Below are positions 39,452 through 49,699 of a stretch of DNA of 64,000 nt, piece after piece. Location of the stretch: positions 868,001 through 932,000 of the forward strand of contig CP116670.1 in assembly GCA_028370155.1 (NCBI GenBank), given 5' to 3'. The notes under the pieces were generated by a model. The model searched no databases. It worked only from the letters and a program-made list of their open reading frames with translations, and was not told where the DNA came from. Every line of letters begins with the position of its first letter. Positions within the stretch are counted from its first letter, which is position 1. This DNA is from Arthrobacter sp. OVS8. GTDB lineage: Bacteria; Actinomycetota; Actinomycetes; Actinomycetales; Micrococcaceae. The position numbers and the translations under genes are program-made.

Positions 39452-40023
39452 GTGACCCTTCCTGATTTGCGCCCCCAGCCCGTCACCGTGTCCGTTGTCC
39501 GGACAGTCCAGCCTGGACGGACCCGGCAGGCCAGCGCCTGGGCCCATGCCGGCCAGGAACTGGCCCGCGAGTGGCCGGGCTATCTTGGCTCCGGCTGGGT
39601 ACGCTCGGCCGCCGATTCGAACGAATGGCACATGCTGTACCGCTTCGCCGACGCGGGTCTGCTGAACGACTGGGAGCAGTCGGACGAACGGCGCTGGTGG
39701 ATTGACAGCGCCGCGGACCTCGTGGAAGTCACCCAGGTTGAGCGGCGCACGGGCATCGAGGGCTGGTTCGCGCAGCCCGGCGATGCCCTTGTCACCGTGC
39801 CCGAGACCGTGGTGCCTCCCCGCTGGAAGCAAATGGTCAGCATTTTTCTTCCCTTTTTCCGCTCAGCCTGCTGGCCAATTTCCTGCTGCACCCGCTGACC
39901 GGTGACTGGCCGCTGCCCCTGCAAGTGCTGCTGGCCGTCTGCCTCCTCACCCCGCTGATGACCTACATCTTCCTTCCGGTGACCACCAGGCTCCTGGGCC
40001 CCTGGCTCCGCAGGAAACGCTGA
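39452..40023 (+). CDS. Antibiotic biosynthesis monooxygenase-like membrane-anchored protein (frameshifted)
   Basis: About 190 residues; one base missing near 39858. A soluble ferredoxin-fold domain (VTVSVVRTVQPGRTRQASAW to LVEVTQVERRTG) is followed by two membrane segments in the C-terminus (VSIFLPFFPLSLLANFLL and PLQVLLAVCLLTPLMTYIFL when restored). This ABM-plus-two-helix layout is common in actinobacteria and proteobacteria, with no proven function. Start GTG 39452. Confidence 0.7.
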
Positions 40024-40030
40024 CCACGGG

Positions 40031-40411
40031 CTACGGGCGCTGGAAGAGATTCAGGACGTTTCCCTCGCTGTCCAGGAACCAGGCGGCTTTGCCCATCGGG
40101 GTGTCCGCGACCCCGTTCTCAGTCTTCAGGCCCGGAAAGTCGTACTCTTCGAACACCACGCCGCGGCGGCGGAGGTCCTCAACCTCGGCGTCGAAGTTGT
40201 CCGTTCCCCAGCCCATCTGGGTACTTTTTGCGGTGCCCGCAAAGTCGCTCCGGTACAGGAGGAATGCTGTTCCGTTCCCGCAGCGGTAGATGAGGTTCTC
40301 CTCGTCCATGGTCTCCGCGGGCTCCAGCCCCAGAACGTCACGGTAATAGGTCCTTGCCCGGACGATGTCCTTGGCGGGGAGGACGGCGGTGATTTCAAGA
40401 TCTTTCAGCAT
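40031..40411 (-). CDS. VOC family protein
   Basis: 126 residues, intact, one glyoxalase/bleomycin-resistance fold: DLEITAVLPAKDIVRARTYY at the start, FLLYRSDFAG in the middle and FLDSEGNVLNLFQ at the end, the last containing the usual Glu metal-ligand position. GAGGGAG precedes ATG 40411. The specific substrate is unknown. Confidence 0.85.
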   Translation of the reverse strand: MLKDLEITAVLPAKDIVRARTYYRDVLGLEPAETMDEENLIYRCGNGTAFLLYRSDFAGTAKSTQMGWGTDNFDAEVEDLRRRGVVFEEYDFPGLKTENGVADTPMGKAAWFLDSEGNVLNLFQRP

Positions 40412-40637
40412 GACTAATTTCTCCCTCGTGATCAGCGTTGATCATCTTCCTGGAAGCCACCCAGCTGCCATCCACACTCCAAAATGATGTGGCCGTCAGG
40501 CAGGAGAACCGGGCCGCGTCGTGCAAACCCGGGCCTCACGTCCCTGGCCATCATCCATCCCAGCACCGGCGCCGGCCACCCCTGTCAACGCCCGGAAGGT
40601 GCTGATGCGCACTATCCTAGGCTTGGGTCCGGGAGAG

Positions 40638-41903
40638 TCAAGACTGCGCGGAATCCGCCGCCGTCGAGGTATTGGCACGGTCGGCCGTGGCGTGCTGGCG
40701 CCGGCTCGCCAGCAGGAAGGGCGCCGCGATCAGCTCTATAACGCCGGCAATCGCCAGCGACGCGGGATAGCCGTAGACATCGGCCGCCCGGCCGAGCAAC
40801 GGCTGGACCACGACGCCGCCGCTTGATCCCATGAGCGAGTCGAAACTGAGCACTGTTGCGCGCTGCTTCGAGGCGATCATGTCATTCAGGTAGGCCTGGC
40901 GCACCGGGGTGCCCGCCGAGGAGACCAGCGCCCAGAGCGCCAACAGAGCCAGGGCCACCCAGAAAATCCGCGTGAACCCGAGCACCACCAGCAGCAAGGA
41001 GCTTACGACGCTGCTCAGAATCAACACCGTCGTCCGCCGGCCGACCAGGCGCCGGATGCGGGGCGCCAGCCAGCCGCCCAGCACCTGGGCACCGGCCACG
41101 ATGGCCGCCGCCAGGCCCGCCACCGAGTACGCGCCCGGATCGCCAAAGAGCTCCAGCAGGTACGGCTGCAGGGCGTAGAAAACGTAGATCCCGACGCCGG
41201 CGCTGAACGGCGCGGCCAGCATCACGTACCGCACCGGCGGGTTTTTCAGGCCGTTCTCAATCGAGGCGGAAAGTACGGCGCGGGTCGCACGGAGCGGATG
41301 CCCTGAACGCTCCGGGGTGAACCCGACGTCGCGCATAAGCCAAAAGGCCACGGCGAACATGACCAGCAGCACTCCCACCCGCAGCAGGAACGGCACGCCG
41401 AGGTCGGTGGCCTGCGCGATCACGCCGCCGGCGACCGAGCCGGCGAGCATCGCAACGCCCGACACCATCAGTCCCCTCCCCAGCACCGTCTCCAGCCCGC
41501 CCTCATACCCCGAGAACCGCAACGCGTCGACGAGCCAGGCTTCCACGGCTCCGGAGAAGAAGGTGAAACCCAGCCCGAGCAAAACGGACACCACCGCCCA
41601 CCACCAGAAGGGGGCGGACAGCTGCCAGAGCAGGTAGTAGAGGTATGTGGAGACGGCCAGTGTCGCCGTGCCGAGCAGGAATGACACGCGCCGGCCCCAC
41701 CCGTCGGCAATCACTCCGGTGGGCACCTCAAACAGGACCATCCCGGCCGTGAAAAAGGCATTTGCCGCAAAAGCCTCCAGATTACTGAGTCCGGCGTCCA
41801 ACAGGAAAAGGGTGTTGATCCCCCAGATGAACGAGGCCGCAAGGGTATTGCCCAGCGTCAGCGTTAGGAAGATGCGCTGGATCTTTCGAGCGGCGGCGTT
41901 CAT
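40638..41903 (-). CDS. MFS transporter
   Basis: 421 residues, intact, 12 membrane segments. The loop between segments 2 and 3 reads PTGVIADGWGRRVSFLLG, the MFS motif A. Segment GGVIAQATDLGVPFLLR and a Ser/Thr/Ala-rich tail are seen. ATG 41903 is preferred over the longer reading to 41939, which starts with non-membrane residues. Most similar in style to actinobacterial multidrug-type MFS exporters. No linked regulator. Confidence 0.8.
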   Translation of the reverse strand: MNAAARKIQRIFLTLTLGNTLAASFIWGINTLFLLDAGLSNLEAFAANAFFTAGMVLFEVPTGVIADGWGRRVSFLLGTATLAVSTYLYYLLWQLSAPFWWWAVVSVLLGLGFTFFSGAVEAWLVDALRFSGYEGGLETVLGRGLMVSGVAMLAGSVAGGVIAQATDLGVPFLLRVGVLLVMFAVAFWLMRDVGFTPERSGHPLRATRAVLSASIENGLKNPPVRYVMLAAPFSAGVGIYVFYALQPYLLELFGDPGAYSVAGLAAAIVAGAQVLGGWLAPRIRRLVGRRTTVLILSSVVSSLLLVVLGFTRIFWVALALLALWALVSSAGTPVRQAYLNDMIASKQRATVLSFDSLMGSSGGVVVQPLLGRAADVYGYPASLAIAGVIELIAAPFLLASRRQHATADRANTSTAADSAQS

Positions 41904-42031
41904 CACCTCGCCGTCCCCGCCGGGGCTAGTGGGGAGCACGTGCCCATTCTCGCCCCCTTGCCCGTTGCGCGCCAGAGCAGCGGCTAGTTGGGCAGGAGCT
42001 TCCGGATCTGATCTAGAACATCAGCGGCGGC

Positions 42032-42352
42032 TCAGCCGGCGTCGGGCACTTCGAGGCCGGGCACTTCGACGTCGACGCTGACCTGGTCTCCCGCTTCGAT
42101 GCCCGCTGCGGTCCTGATGGCCTTCTTGACGGGCAGCAGGTAGGAACCGCTCCGGCTGTCCGGGAACAGGGACGTGGACCAGCGGTGTCCGGAGATGGTG
42201 GCCGTGATTTTGACGGAGCCGAAGCCCCGGCGGAACGTCAGGGTGTCGTCCCGGACTTCCGCCGCGACTTCCTCGGGAACCGTGAGGAAGTGCCACCCGG
42301 CTTCGCCCGGATACAGCCACAGGCGGGCCGTGAAGGTATACCTCAGCGCCAT
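42032..42352 (-). CDS. DUF1905 domain protein
   Basis: 106 residues, intact. TFTARLWLYPGEAGWHFLTVP followed by GSVKITATISGHRWSTSLFP and YLLPVKKAIRTAAGIEAGD is the DUF1905 pattern, a small beta-barrel domain of unknown function. It follows ferritin on the same strand with a 51-base gap. Confidence 0.85.
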   Translation of the reverse strand: MALRYTFTARLWLYPGEAGWHFLTVPEEVAAEVRDDTLTFRRGFGSVKITATISGHRWSTSLFPDSRSGSYLLPVKKAIRTAAGIEAGDQVSVDVEVPGLEVPDAG

Positions 42353-42403
42353 TGTCTGATTCTTGCAGGATGGGGTTCGCCGCTGGGGAGGCCCGCTTCT
42401 TCG

Positions 42404-42992
42404 CTAGAGAGAGCCGCCGGCGGCCTCCGGAGTGCCGGTGTCCTCGGGCGGTCCGCCGTGGCCGCCTCCGTGGCCGTGATGGCCGCCGTGACCTCCTCCC
42501 CGTACTGGCCGGCGTCTCCCACCCGTTCGCGGGCCAGGAAGGTCTCGACGTCGAAGAGGTTGTCCGCCCGGCGGGCGACGTTGAGCAGCGTGGACATCGA
42601 TGCGACCTCCTCCACCTGCTCCTTGAGGAACCACAGCATGAACTGCTCACCCAGGGGTCGTTTTCCGCCCGGGCCGCGGCGAAAAGTTCCTTGATGCGGT
42701 CCGTGACCTCAACCTCCTGGGCGAGGGCAAGGACCAGGGGTTCCTCTGCCGATGTGAAGTCGTTCCGGACCGGGTCAATCCCCGGGATGGTGATCTTGAT
42801 GCCGCGGTCCAGGATATACCGCACCATCATCATGGCGTGGTTCCGCTCCTCCAGGGATTGGCGGTAGAAGTGCTTGGCAAGCTGGGGAAGGTCCTGCCCG
42901 TCGAACCAGACGGCGATGGCGATGTACTGCTGCGACGCTGCGAACTCATTGCCGACCTGGCGGGTCAGCAGCTCATTGAATTGTGGGCTCAT
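42404..42992 (-). CDS. Ferritin with probable Gly/His-rich tail (frameshifted)
   Basis: About 196 residues; bases are missing near 42645 and near 42500. Ferroxidase-region sequence is clear: LLTRQVGNEFAASQQYIAIA, QSLEERNHAMMMVRYI, then WFLKEQVEEVASMSTLL. ATG 42992 has GAGGAGAGCACC upstream. Restoring a G in TACGGGGAGGAG makes the tail GHGGHHGHGGGHGG followed by an acidic end and a TAG at 42404; the printed frame gives an unrelated longer tail running into DUF1905. It stores iron after Fe(II) oxidation; the tail might bind metal. Tail reading is inference. Confidence 0.82.
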
Positions 42993-43322
42993 GGTGCTCT
43001 CCTCGAGTCGGTGTTCAAGGGCTGGACCTGGGGCGCCAAGGTTCTGCCCGGGCAAGGTTCTGCGGAGTCCGGGACTGCCGGAGGCCTGTAACGAGCGTGC
43101 TCCGCTTTGGATCGCTTCGTCAAGGGCCTCGCCTCCTTCCGCTGATTGCGCGAACCGGCCGACCGGGGGCCGTTTCCGCCGTCTGTTGACACGAACAGTT
43201 GAGGGTCTGATGCTGGGCTGATCCGGTATTGCCGGCCCTCGGCGGGGCAGTCAGCAGCATGCAAATGGAACAGGCCCGTCACGATGCTTTTTCAACGCAG
43301 GGATAACAATAAGGAGCACCCC
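42993..43322. other. Divergent intergenic region between ferritin and the baeRF-like gene
   Basis: About 330 bases with no gene. The inverted repeat CTGTT-GACACG-AACAG at 43183-43198 contains TTGACA and could combine a -35 element with an operator for the rightward gene. No metal-box (IdeR) sequence was recognised near the ferritin start. Confidence 0.35.
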
Positions 43323-44424
43323 ATGCATATAGACATGCCGACCCGGTACGACCTGGAACGCCTGGCGGCTGCACGCGATCCGCACAGCGTCACCGTCTAT
43401 CTTTCGACGAGCAGCGTCCCGGCCGATTCGGAGAAGAATCAGACCAAGGCGCGTTCTTTGTTCGGTTCTGCCATCAAACAGCTCCAGGAGGAGGCGGCAA
43501 AGAATCCGTCGCTGCCGTTGAAGCGTTTCTCAACGAGCTGTTGGAGGCTCCGGAGTTCTGGTTCGACATGGGCCGCAGTTTGGCCATCTTCGCGACGCCG
43601 ACGTCGGTTCTTGAGTTCCGTTTGCCGAACGACCTCGAAGACCACGTGAGCGTGACTGACCGGTTCGCCATTACACCGCTCCTTCGCGCCGTAACCTTCC
43701 CGAACGCTGCGCTTGTCCTCGCGATTTCACAGAACGGGGCGCGGCTCGTCGAGGTCTCGGCCGACCGGCCGGCCGAGGAAGTCACGGTCCCGGGGATGCC
43801 ACGAGATGCAGCGAGTGCCGTGGGGCTCGATTCGATCGCGGGCCGCGCCCCTCCGGGCGGCTGCAGGGCGACGAGGGACGGAAGGTGCGGCTGACCCAGT
43901 ACGCCCGGTCCGTCGACCAAGTGCTGCGCCCGATGTTGAACGGACAGTCCTTGCCGCTGGTGATCGCTGCGGCGGAGCCGCTCAGGAGCATCTACCGCAA
44001 TCTCACAGGTTACGCACACGTCGCTGCCGAGGTCATTGAAGGGAATCCCGACGAACTGACCCCGACCCAGTTGGCGGACGCCGCGCGGGATGTGCTGGAC
44101 CGAATCTACGCGGCCGACCTTGTGGCCCTGCAATCGACATTTGAAGAGCGGCGCACCAACGGTCGCGCGGCGACGGACCTTAGCGATCTGGCCCGGGCCG
44201 CTGCCTTCGGTGCGGTGGAGACCCTAGTTGTGGACATGGACGCCGTGGTCAATGGTTCTGTCGGGGACGACGGCGCGCTCACCCTGGACGCGGACGCGGG
44301 CAACGACGTAATCGAGGAAATCGCCCGGCGGGCACTCGGAACAGGTGCGCGGGTTCTTGCCGTGCGCCAATCCGACATGCCGGAAAAAGCGCAGGCCGCC
44401 GGAATTCTTCGCTACGCCGTCTGA
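43323..44424 (+). CDS. Bacterial archaeo-eukaryotic release factor (baeRF)-like protein (frameshifted)
   Basis: About 367 residues; bases missing near 43520 and 43860. The start MPTRYDLERLAAARDPHSVT and the eL30/eRF1-like ending, where a Rossmann-type segment ALGTGARVLAVRQSDMPEKA closes the protein, resemble the baeRF families proposed to act in ribosome hibernation or stress. AAGGAGCACCCC precedes ATG 43323. The subfamily number cannot be given from sequence inspection. Function unproven in the family. Confidence 0.6.
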
Positions 44425-44489
44425 CCACTGGACATGTCCGGACCGGCAGCCCCCAGGGACCAGCCCGGACCACCGCTGTCCCGGGGTCC

Positions 44490-46030
44490 CTAGTCGGCGG
44501 GAGATGACGCCTGAACCGGCACCGGAGTGAAACCTCGGGCGAGTTCGATGAGGATGCGGGTGCCGAAACCGGTGGCACCCTTCGAACGCCAGACGTCGTC
44601 GGAGTCCGACTGCATCGTGCCGGCGATGTCCAGGTGGGCCCACGGCGTATCACCGGCGAACTCGGCGAGGAACAGCGCGGCGGTGGTCGCTCCGGCGTAC
44701 TTTCCGCCGAGGTTGGAGATGTCCGCAATGTCCGAATCGAGTTGCTTGCGGTACTGGCGCTCCAGCGGAAGCTGCCAGACCTGTTCATCGGTGTGCGCGG
44801 CCGCATCCCGCACCCTGTCCACCAGCGGCTGGTTGTTGCCAAAGAGCGCCGCGGTCAGTTGCCCCAGAGCCATCAAGGACGCTCCGGTGAGCGTGGCGAT
44901 GTCCACGATGGCGTCCGCGCCTTCCTCCACGGCCAGGGTCAGCGCGTCGCACATGACCAGGCGGCCTTCCGCGTCGGTGTTCTTGACCTCGATGGTGGTC
45001 CCGTTGCGGGCCGTGAGGACGTCGCCGAGTTTGTAGGCCGAGCCGGCCGGCATGTTGTCGGTGCACATCAGGAAGCCAGTGACTTTAGCGGGGGCTTTGA
45101 GCTCGCGCAGGGCGGTGAAGGACGCGAGCACGGAGGCCGCACCTCCCATGTCCATCTTCATGAGCAGGTGCATCGGGTCGCTGGGCTTCAGGCTCACGCC
45201 ACCGGAGTCGTACATGATCCCTTTGCCCACCATGCCCAGATGCCCGGTGGATTCACCCTCGGGGGTGAAGGTGAGCTTGAGCATCCGCGGTTCCTGGGCG
45301 CTGCCGGCATTGACGCCGAGCAGCCCGCCGCAGCCCAGCTCGATCAGCTGTTGTTTGTCGAACTCCTCCACGTCGAAACCGAAACGCGCCCCGAGGTCTT
45401 TCGCGACCTCGCCGAGACCGGCCGCGGTGAGGTGGCTGGGCGGCGCGTTGCACAGGTCGCGGGCGATGTTGGCGGCACGTGCGGTGATCCGGCCCGTCGC
45501 CAGACCGCCGGCGGCCGCTTCTGCAGTGATCCCAGGGGCCCGCAGCTGCAGCAGCGCCAGCGGTACGTCCTTCGTTTTACGCTGGAGTACGTCGAAGCGG
45601 TAGCGGCCCAACAGTGCCCCTCCGCCAACGCCTGGCTCAAGGTCGCAGGGTCCGTCCCGGCGACGGCCGGCACGTCGAAGCCGATTCTTGCGTGGCGTGC
45701 GGTGGCACGCATCAGTGAGGCAACGGCGTTGCGCAGCCCGCGGGCGTCCAGGGCCTGGCTCGGCCCGCCGCCCACCGCCACGAGGAGCGGGGAACCGGAG
45801 GCCGTCGGCAGCAGGAGCGTGGTCCCGGCGTCGGCGTTGAAGCCGGCGCGCGCCAGGTCCTCGCGGTCCAGGCCGAGGATGCCGGGAACGTCGCCGTCGG
45901 AGGTCACCAGGACGCCGAGCGCGTCGAGTTCGCCAAACTCGGCAACCCACTCAATGTCGGCCTTGTCCCTCTCCACCGACGGAATGGCGGTGAAGCCCTT
46001 GGGGATCAGTTTGTACGGATCGTGGATCAT
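44490..46030 (-). CDS. pepA: Leucyl aminopeptidase, M17 family (frameshifted)
   Basis: About 513 residues; one base missing near 45615. The M17 catalytic core is complete: MVGKGIMYDSGGVSLKP with the metal-binding Lys and Asp, MDMGGAASVL, and NTDAEGRLVMCDALT, the family signature with Asp and Glu ligands plus the bicarbonate-site Arg. The N-terminal domain (1-170) is the variable regulatory domain. It removes N-terminal residues from cytosolic peptides. ATG 46030 lies at the end of the upstream MFS gene. Confidence 0.92.
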
Positions 46031-47718
46031 TGCTCAGGCCCTTTCCTGGGTGGTGTCCATGGAGTCCGGATCCAGCGCGTCGGGATCATCCTGTTCAAGT
46101 TGTTCGGGCAGGTCCCCCGCATCCGGCCGGGCATGCCTCCGGCCGGGACAATGGCCAGCAAGGCCAGTCCTGCCAGTCCCAGCAGCGAATACTGCAGGGC
46201 ACGAAGGCGCGCCTCGGCGTTAACTTCGATGGCGGCGGCCAGTTCCGCGGGGCTGCCCGCCCGGTCGCCGATGGTGGCCTCAAGTTGTTCATTGGTCATG
46301 AAGTTGGCGTCGCTGATGTTCACCTTGGAGATCAGGTCATCGGACACCTCGGGGTGCGCCGCCGCACCGCTGGCGATGAGTGATGCCAGCATGCCCACGG
46401 CGAAGGCGCTGGCCACGGCGATGCCGACACTGCCGGAAAGGTTGTGCACCAGGCCACGCCAGGCACCGACGTCGCCGGCCAGATGCTTGGGCACGGCGCT
46501 GAGCAGCGTATTAAAGACCAAGGCCACGATCGCGCCCTGTCCGAGGCCCAAAAGGATCAGGCCCAGAACCACGATGATCTGTCCCCAGTCGTTGCGGATG
46601 GTGAAGGCAAGGAGGACCAGGGCACCGGCCACGACGACGAAGCCCGCTTGCGCAATGGTCCGGGGCGGAAACTTGGGGTAGAGGAACGCGACGAACGTGC
46701 TGGCGAGAAAGATCGACAGGGTGTACGGAATGATCGAGAACGAGGTTTCGATGCCTGAGAGGCCCTGGACCATCTGCATGTAGAGCGGAATCAGGAAGTT
46801 CGCCGCGGTACCCACAAACAACATGAGCCCCATACACGCGGTCACCGCCAGCTCGGAGCTGGAGGCGAGGACCCTCAGGTCGAAGATGCGCGAGCGTTTG
46901 GCGTCCTGGCGCCGGCGGATCCACTTGAAGAACAGCTGGCCGGCGATCAGGCCGAGCAGAATCAGTATCGGCGCCGGGGAGAGACCCACGATGTCGAAGG
47001 GCGCCTGGTCGGTGGCGAACCACACGCCCCACGTGGACAGGCCGCTGAAGCCGAAACTCAGCAGGATGATGGCAATCGCGGCGGTGATGGCGCCGGTCCA
47101 GTCGATCTTGAGATTGGGCTGCGTCGGGACGTCCTTGAGCCGGAAGCTCAACAGCAGGTTGACCGCACCCAGGAGCACCATCAGTCCGAACGAGTAGCGC
47201 CACCCGATGGTCGTGGCAAACGTGCCGGCGATCAGCAGGGCCAGGACACCGGCGGCGGGGATTGCAGCAGCCAGCAGGCCGATGGCCCTGGCTTGTTGTT
47301 CGTCCTTGTAGTTCGTGGCTATGAAGACGGTCAGGGCGGGAGCGATCAGGGCGATCACGGCCCCGGAAGAGGCCTGCGCGATGAACAGCATGGCTGGGCT
47401 CAGGCTGAGCGCCACACAGGCCATTGCGGCGGCATGAATGCCGACTGCAATCTGGAAGACCTTGCGTGTACCGAAGCGGGCGCCCACCTTGGCCCCCAGG
47501 AGGATGAACGCGGCCATCGAGAACGTTCCGGCGGTAATTGCGGTACCCACGGAGGTGGCCGGGGTGTCGAGGTCGCTGGTGATGCCCTGCATAGAGACGG
47601 TCAACGCGTTCACGGCGAACGATGCCTGGATCTGTGTCAGAACCACCACTATGAGCGGCAGCCAGGAGGCTCTCTGAGCTGCAGTGGATGTCGGTGCTGT
47701 TGGGAGAGTGTTGGACAT
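46027..47718 (-). CDS. MFS transporter, DHA2 (EmrB/QacA) type
   Basis: 563 residues as printed, 14 predicted membrane segments as expected for DHA2 drug exporters; VGTAITAGTFSMAAFILLGA, KVGARFGTRKVF (motif A) and GWRYSFGLMVLLGAVN (motif C region) are visible. The last ~25 residues as printed look out of frame. Restoring a G near 46118 gives an acidic tail (LPEQLEQDDPDALDPDSMD) and a stop at 46034-46036, so the gene would not overlap pepA. GAGGAG precedes ATG 47718. Substrate unknown. Confidence 0.85.
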   Translation of the reverse strand: MSNTLPTAPTSTAAQRASWLPLIVVVLTQIQASFAVNALTVSMQGITSDLDTPATSVGTAITAGTFSMAAFILLGAKVGARFGTRKVFQIAVGIHAAAMACVALSLSPAMLFIAQASSGAVIALIAPALTVFIATNYKDEQQARAIGLLAAAIPAAGVLALLIAGTFATTIGWRYSFGLMVLLGAVNLLLSFRLKDVPTQPNLKIDWTGAITAAIAIILLSFGFSGLSTWGVWFATDQAPFDIVGLSPAPILILLGLIAGQLFFKWIRRRQDAKRSRIFDLRVLASSSELAVTACMGLMLFVGTAANFLIPLYMQMVQGLSGIETSFSIIPYTLSIFLASTFVAFLYPKFPPRTIAQAGFVVVAGALVLLAFTIRNDWGQIIVVLGLILLGLGQGAIVALVFNTLLSAVPKHLAGDVGAWRGLVHNLSGSVGIAVASAFAVGMLASLIASGAAAHPEVSDDLISKVNISDANFMTNEQLEATIGDRAGSPAELAAAIEVNAEARLRALQYSLLGLAGLALLAIVPAGGMPGRMRGTCPNNLNRMIPTRWIRTPWTPPRKGPEQ

Positions 47719-47761
47719 TCCGTACTCCTCTGGGGGTCAGCCGTTGGGAACCAACTCACGA

Positions 47762-49562
47762 TCAACCTGCTTGTATTGGCCAAAACACGGGCACCAGCAA
47801 AATCGCGACCGCCGCATACAGCGCCATGACGGCCAGTCCAAACTTCCAATAGTCTCCGAACCGGTAGCCGGCCGGCTGCATGATCATCATGTTGGCGGGT
47901 GTGGATACGGGGTCAAGAGTGCGGCCGACGAGGCGACCGCGACGCACATGAGGACGGTGATGGGGTTGATCGCAGCCTCAGCCGCGACGGAAAGTGAAAT
48001 CGGAATGATAATCAACGCCGTGGCGGTGTTGCTGATCAGCTGCCCGAGGACCGCGGTGACCGCGAAAATGCCCGAGAGAAGGAGCAGTGGACCGGAGCCG
48101 CCGATGACGGCAACCATGGCATCCGCGATCATGCCGGCGGCTCCTGTCTTGGTGATGGCCGCAGACAGCGGGATCATGGCCCCCACGAGGATCAGGGTCT
48201 GCCAGGCCATCGAACGGTGTGCCTGCGCTGGCGTGACCACCTTGAGGACCACCATGGCCATGGCCGCCAGCAGGGCGGCAACCGGGGCAGGAACGATGCC
48301 CGTGGCCAGCAGAACGACCATTGCTGCCAGCACCACCAGGGCGGGCATGGCACCCGGACCCAACGGGACGGCCTGACGACGGATGGCGTCCGGTGAATCA
48401 ACCAGCATCACGTTGTGGTCCACCGTGTGTTTGTCCAACGCGGACCAGGCTCCCTGCAGCAGCAGCATGTCCCCTGCGTTGACCGCGGTGCGCTCCAGGG
48501 AATGCTGCTCCCCGGACGTTGATGGGCCAGCACCACCAGCGCGCCGCTGGCCGTGATCATGCCCGGATACGCCACCGTGCCGATGAGATTTGACCGGGGC
48601 GCGACGACGACTTCCGCGACCCCGTAGGAACTGCTGATCAGCCCGCAGGTGGCATCATCACTATGCTCCAAGCTATGCCTCGCGGCGAACGCGTCGATGT
48701 GCCGCTGCTCGCCACGCACGACTATTTGGTCCCCGGCCGAGAGCTGCGCGGAACGGACCGGCCTGCCGTCGGGGCGTTGCACACTGATCGGGTGCAGCCC
48801 CGCGGGGTGTTCACCGAGGGGTTCCAGGGTCGGCAGGCCGATGAGGGCCGAGCCTTCCGGTATCCTCAGCCGCGTCAGCTGGTCGTCGCCCAAGTAGTGG
48901 TGCATCAGCGTTTCCCCGTGGGAACTCAGGTCCTTCGGCAATTCATCGGGTGTACGGTCCGGCAGGAGCTTCGGGCCGAGCCAGACGGCCAGCCCTATGG
49001 TGCCCACGAGCAAAGGAAGGCCCACCAAGCCGAACTCGAAGAACCCGATGCCCCGGCCGGTTGAGTCCAAAGCGGCGTTAAGGATCAGGATGTTGACGGG
49101 CGAACCAGTCAGCACCAGCAGGGATCCGGCATGGGCGGCGAAGGCCATCGGCATCAGCAGCTGCGCCGGGCGGCGGCCCAGCCGGACGGCGAGAACCACC
49201 ACCATCGGCAGCAGCGCGGCGACTGCCCCATTGACGCTGATAAACGCCGTCAACAGGGCGGTGATGCCCATCATCAGCAGGACGAGACGAACCCGGCTGG
49301 TGCCTGCAAACCGGATGAGGAGACCGCCAAGCCACGTGGTGATGCCTGCCGCGTCGATCCCCTCAGCCACCACGAACAGTGCGGCGATCAGCACCACCGT
49401 GCCGCTGCCGAAGCCGGAGAACGCCTCGTCCAGGCTGATCACACCGGTTCCAAACAGTGCCAGCGCCACCCCGAGGGCCACAATCTCGACCGGCAGGCGG
49501 TTCCACACAAACGCCGCTACGGCAACGACAAGGACAAGAACGGTAATTGCTACGTCCGTCAT
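47762..49562 (-). CDS. SLC13/DASS-type anion transporter with central RCK_C (TrkA-C) domains (frameshifted)
   Basis: About 600 residues; bases missing near 48515 and 47925. The first six membrane segments (from TDVAITVLVLVVAVAAFVWN) contain GSPVNILILNAALDSTG and FISVNGAVAALLP; a soluble middle part (about 220-390) has two TrkA-C-like domains (SALIGLPTLEPLGEH, SNLIGTVAYPGM); the second membrane half has QLISNTATALIIIPIS, the family's second cation-binding signature. Such proteins carry sulfate or dicarboxylates with Na+. The start at 49562 has a weak ribosome site. Confidence 0.82.
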
Positions 49563-49699
49563 GAGGGACACGCTAAACCAGAACGACCACTGCGAGATAC
49601 ACCCGCCCGAGAACCGGCGGCCGGTCCGTAGAGAGAAGACCTGGACAGGCGTAGATTTGCGCCAGTACCCGGTCCGGGGAGACATGATGAAAGGGAACC

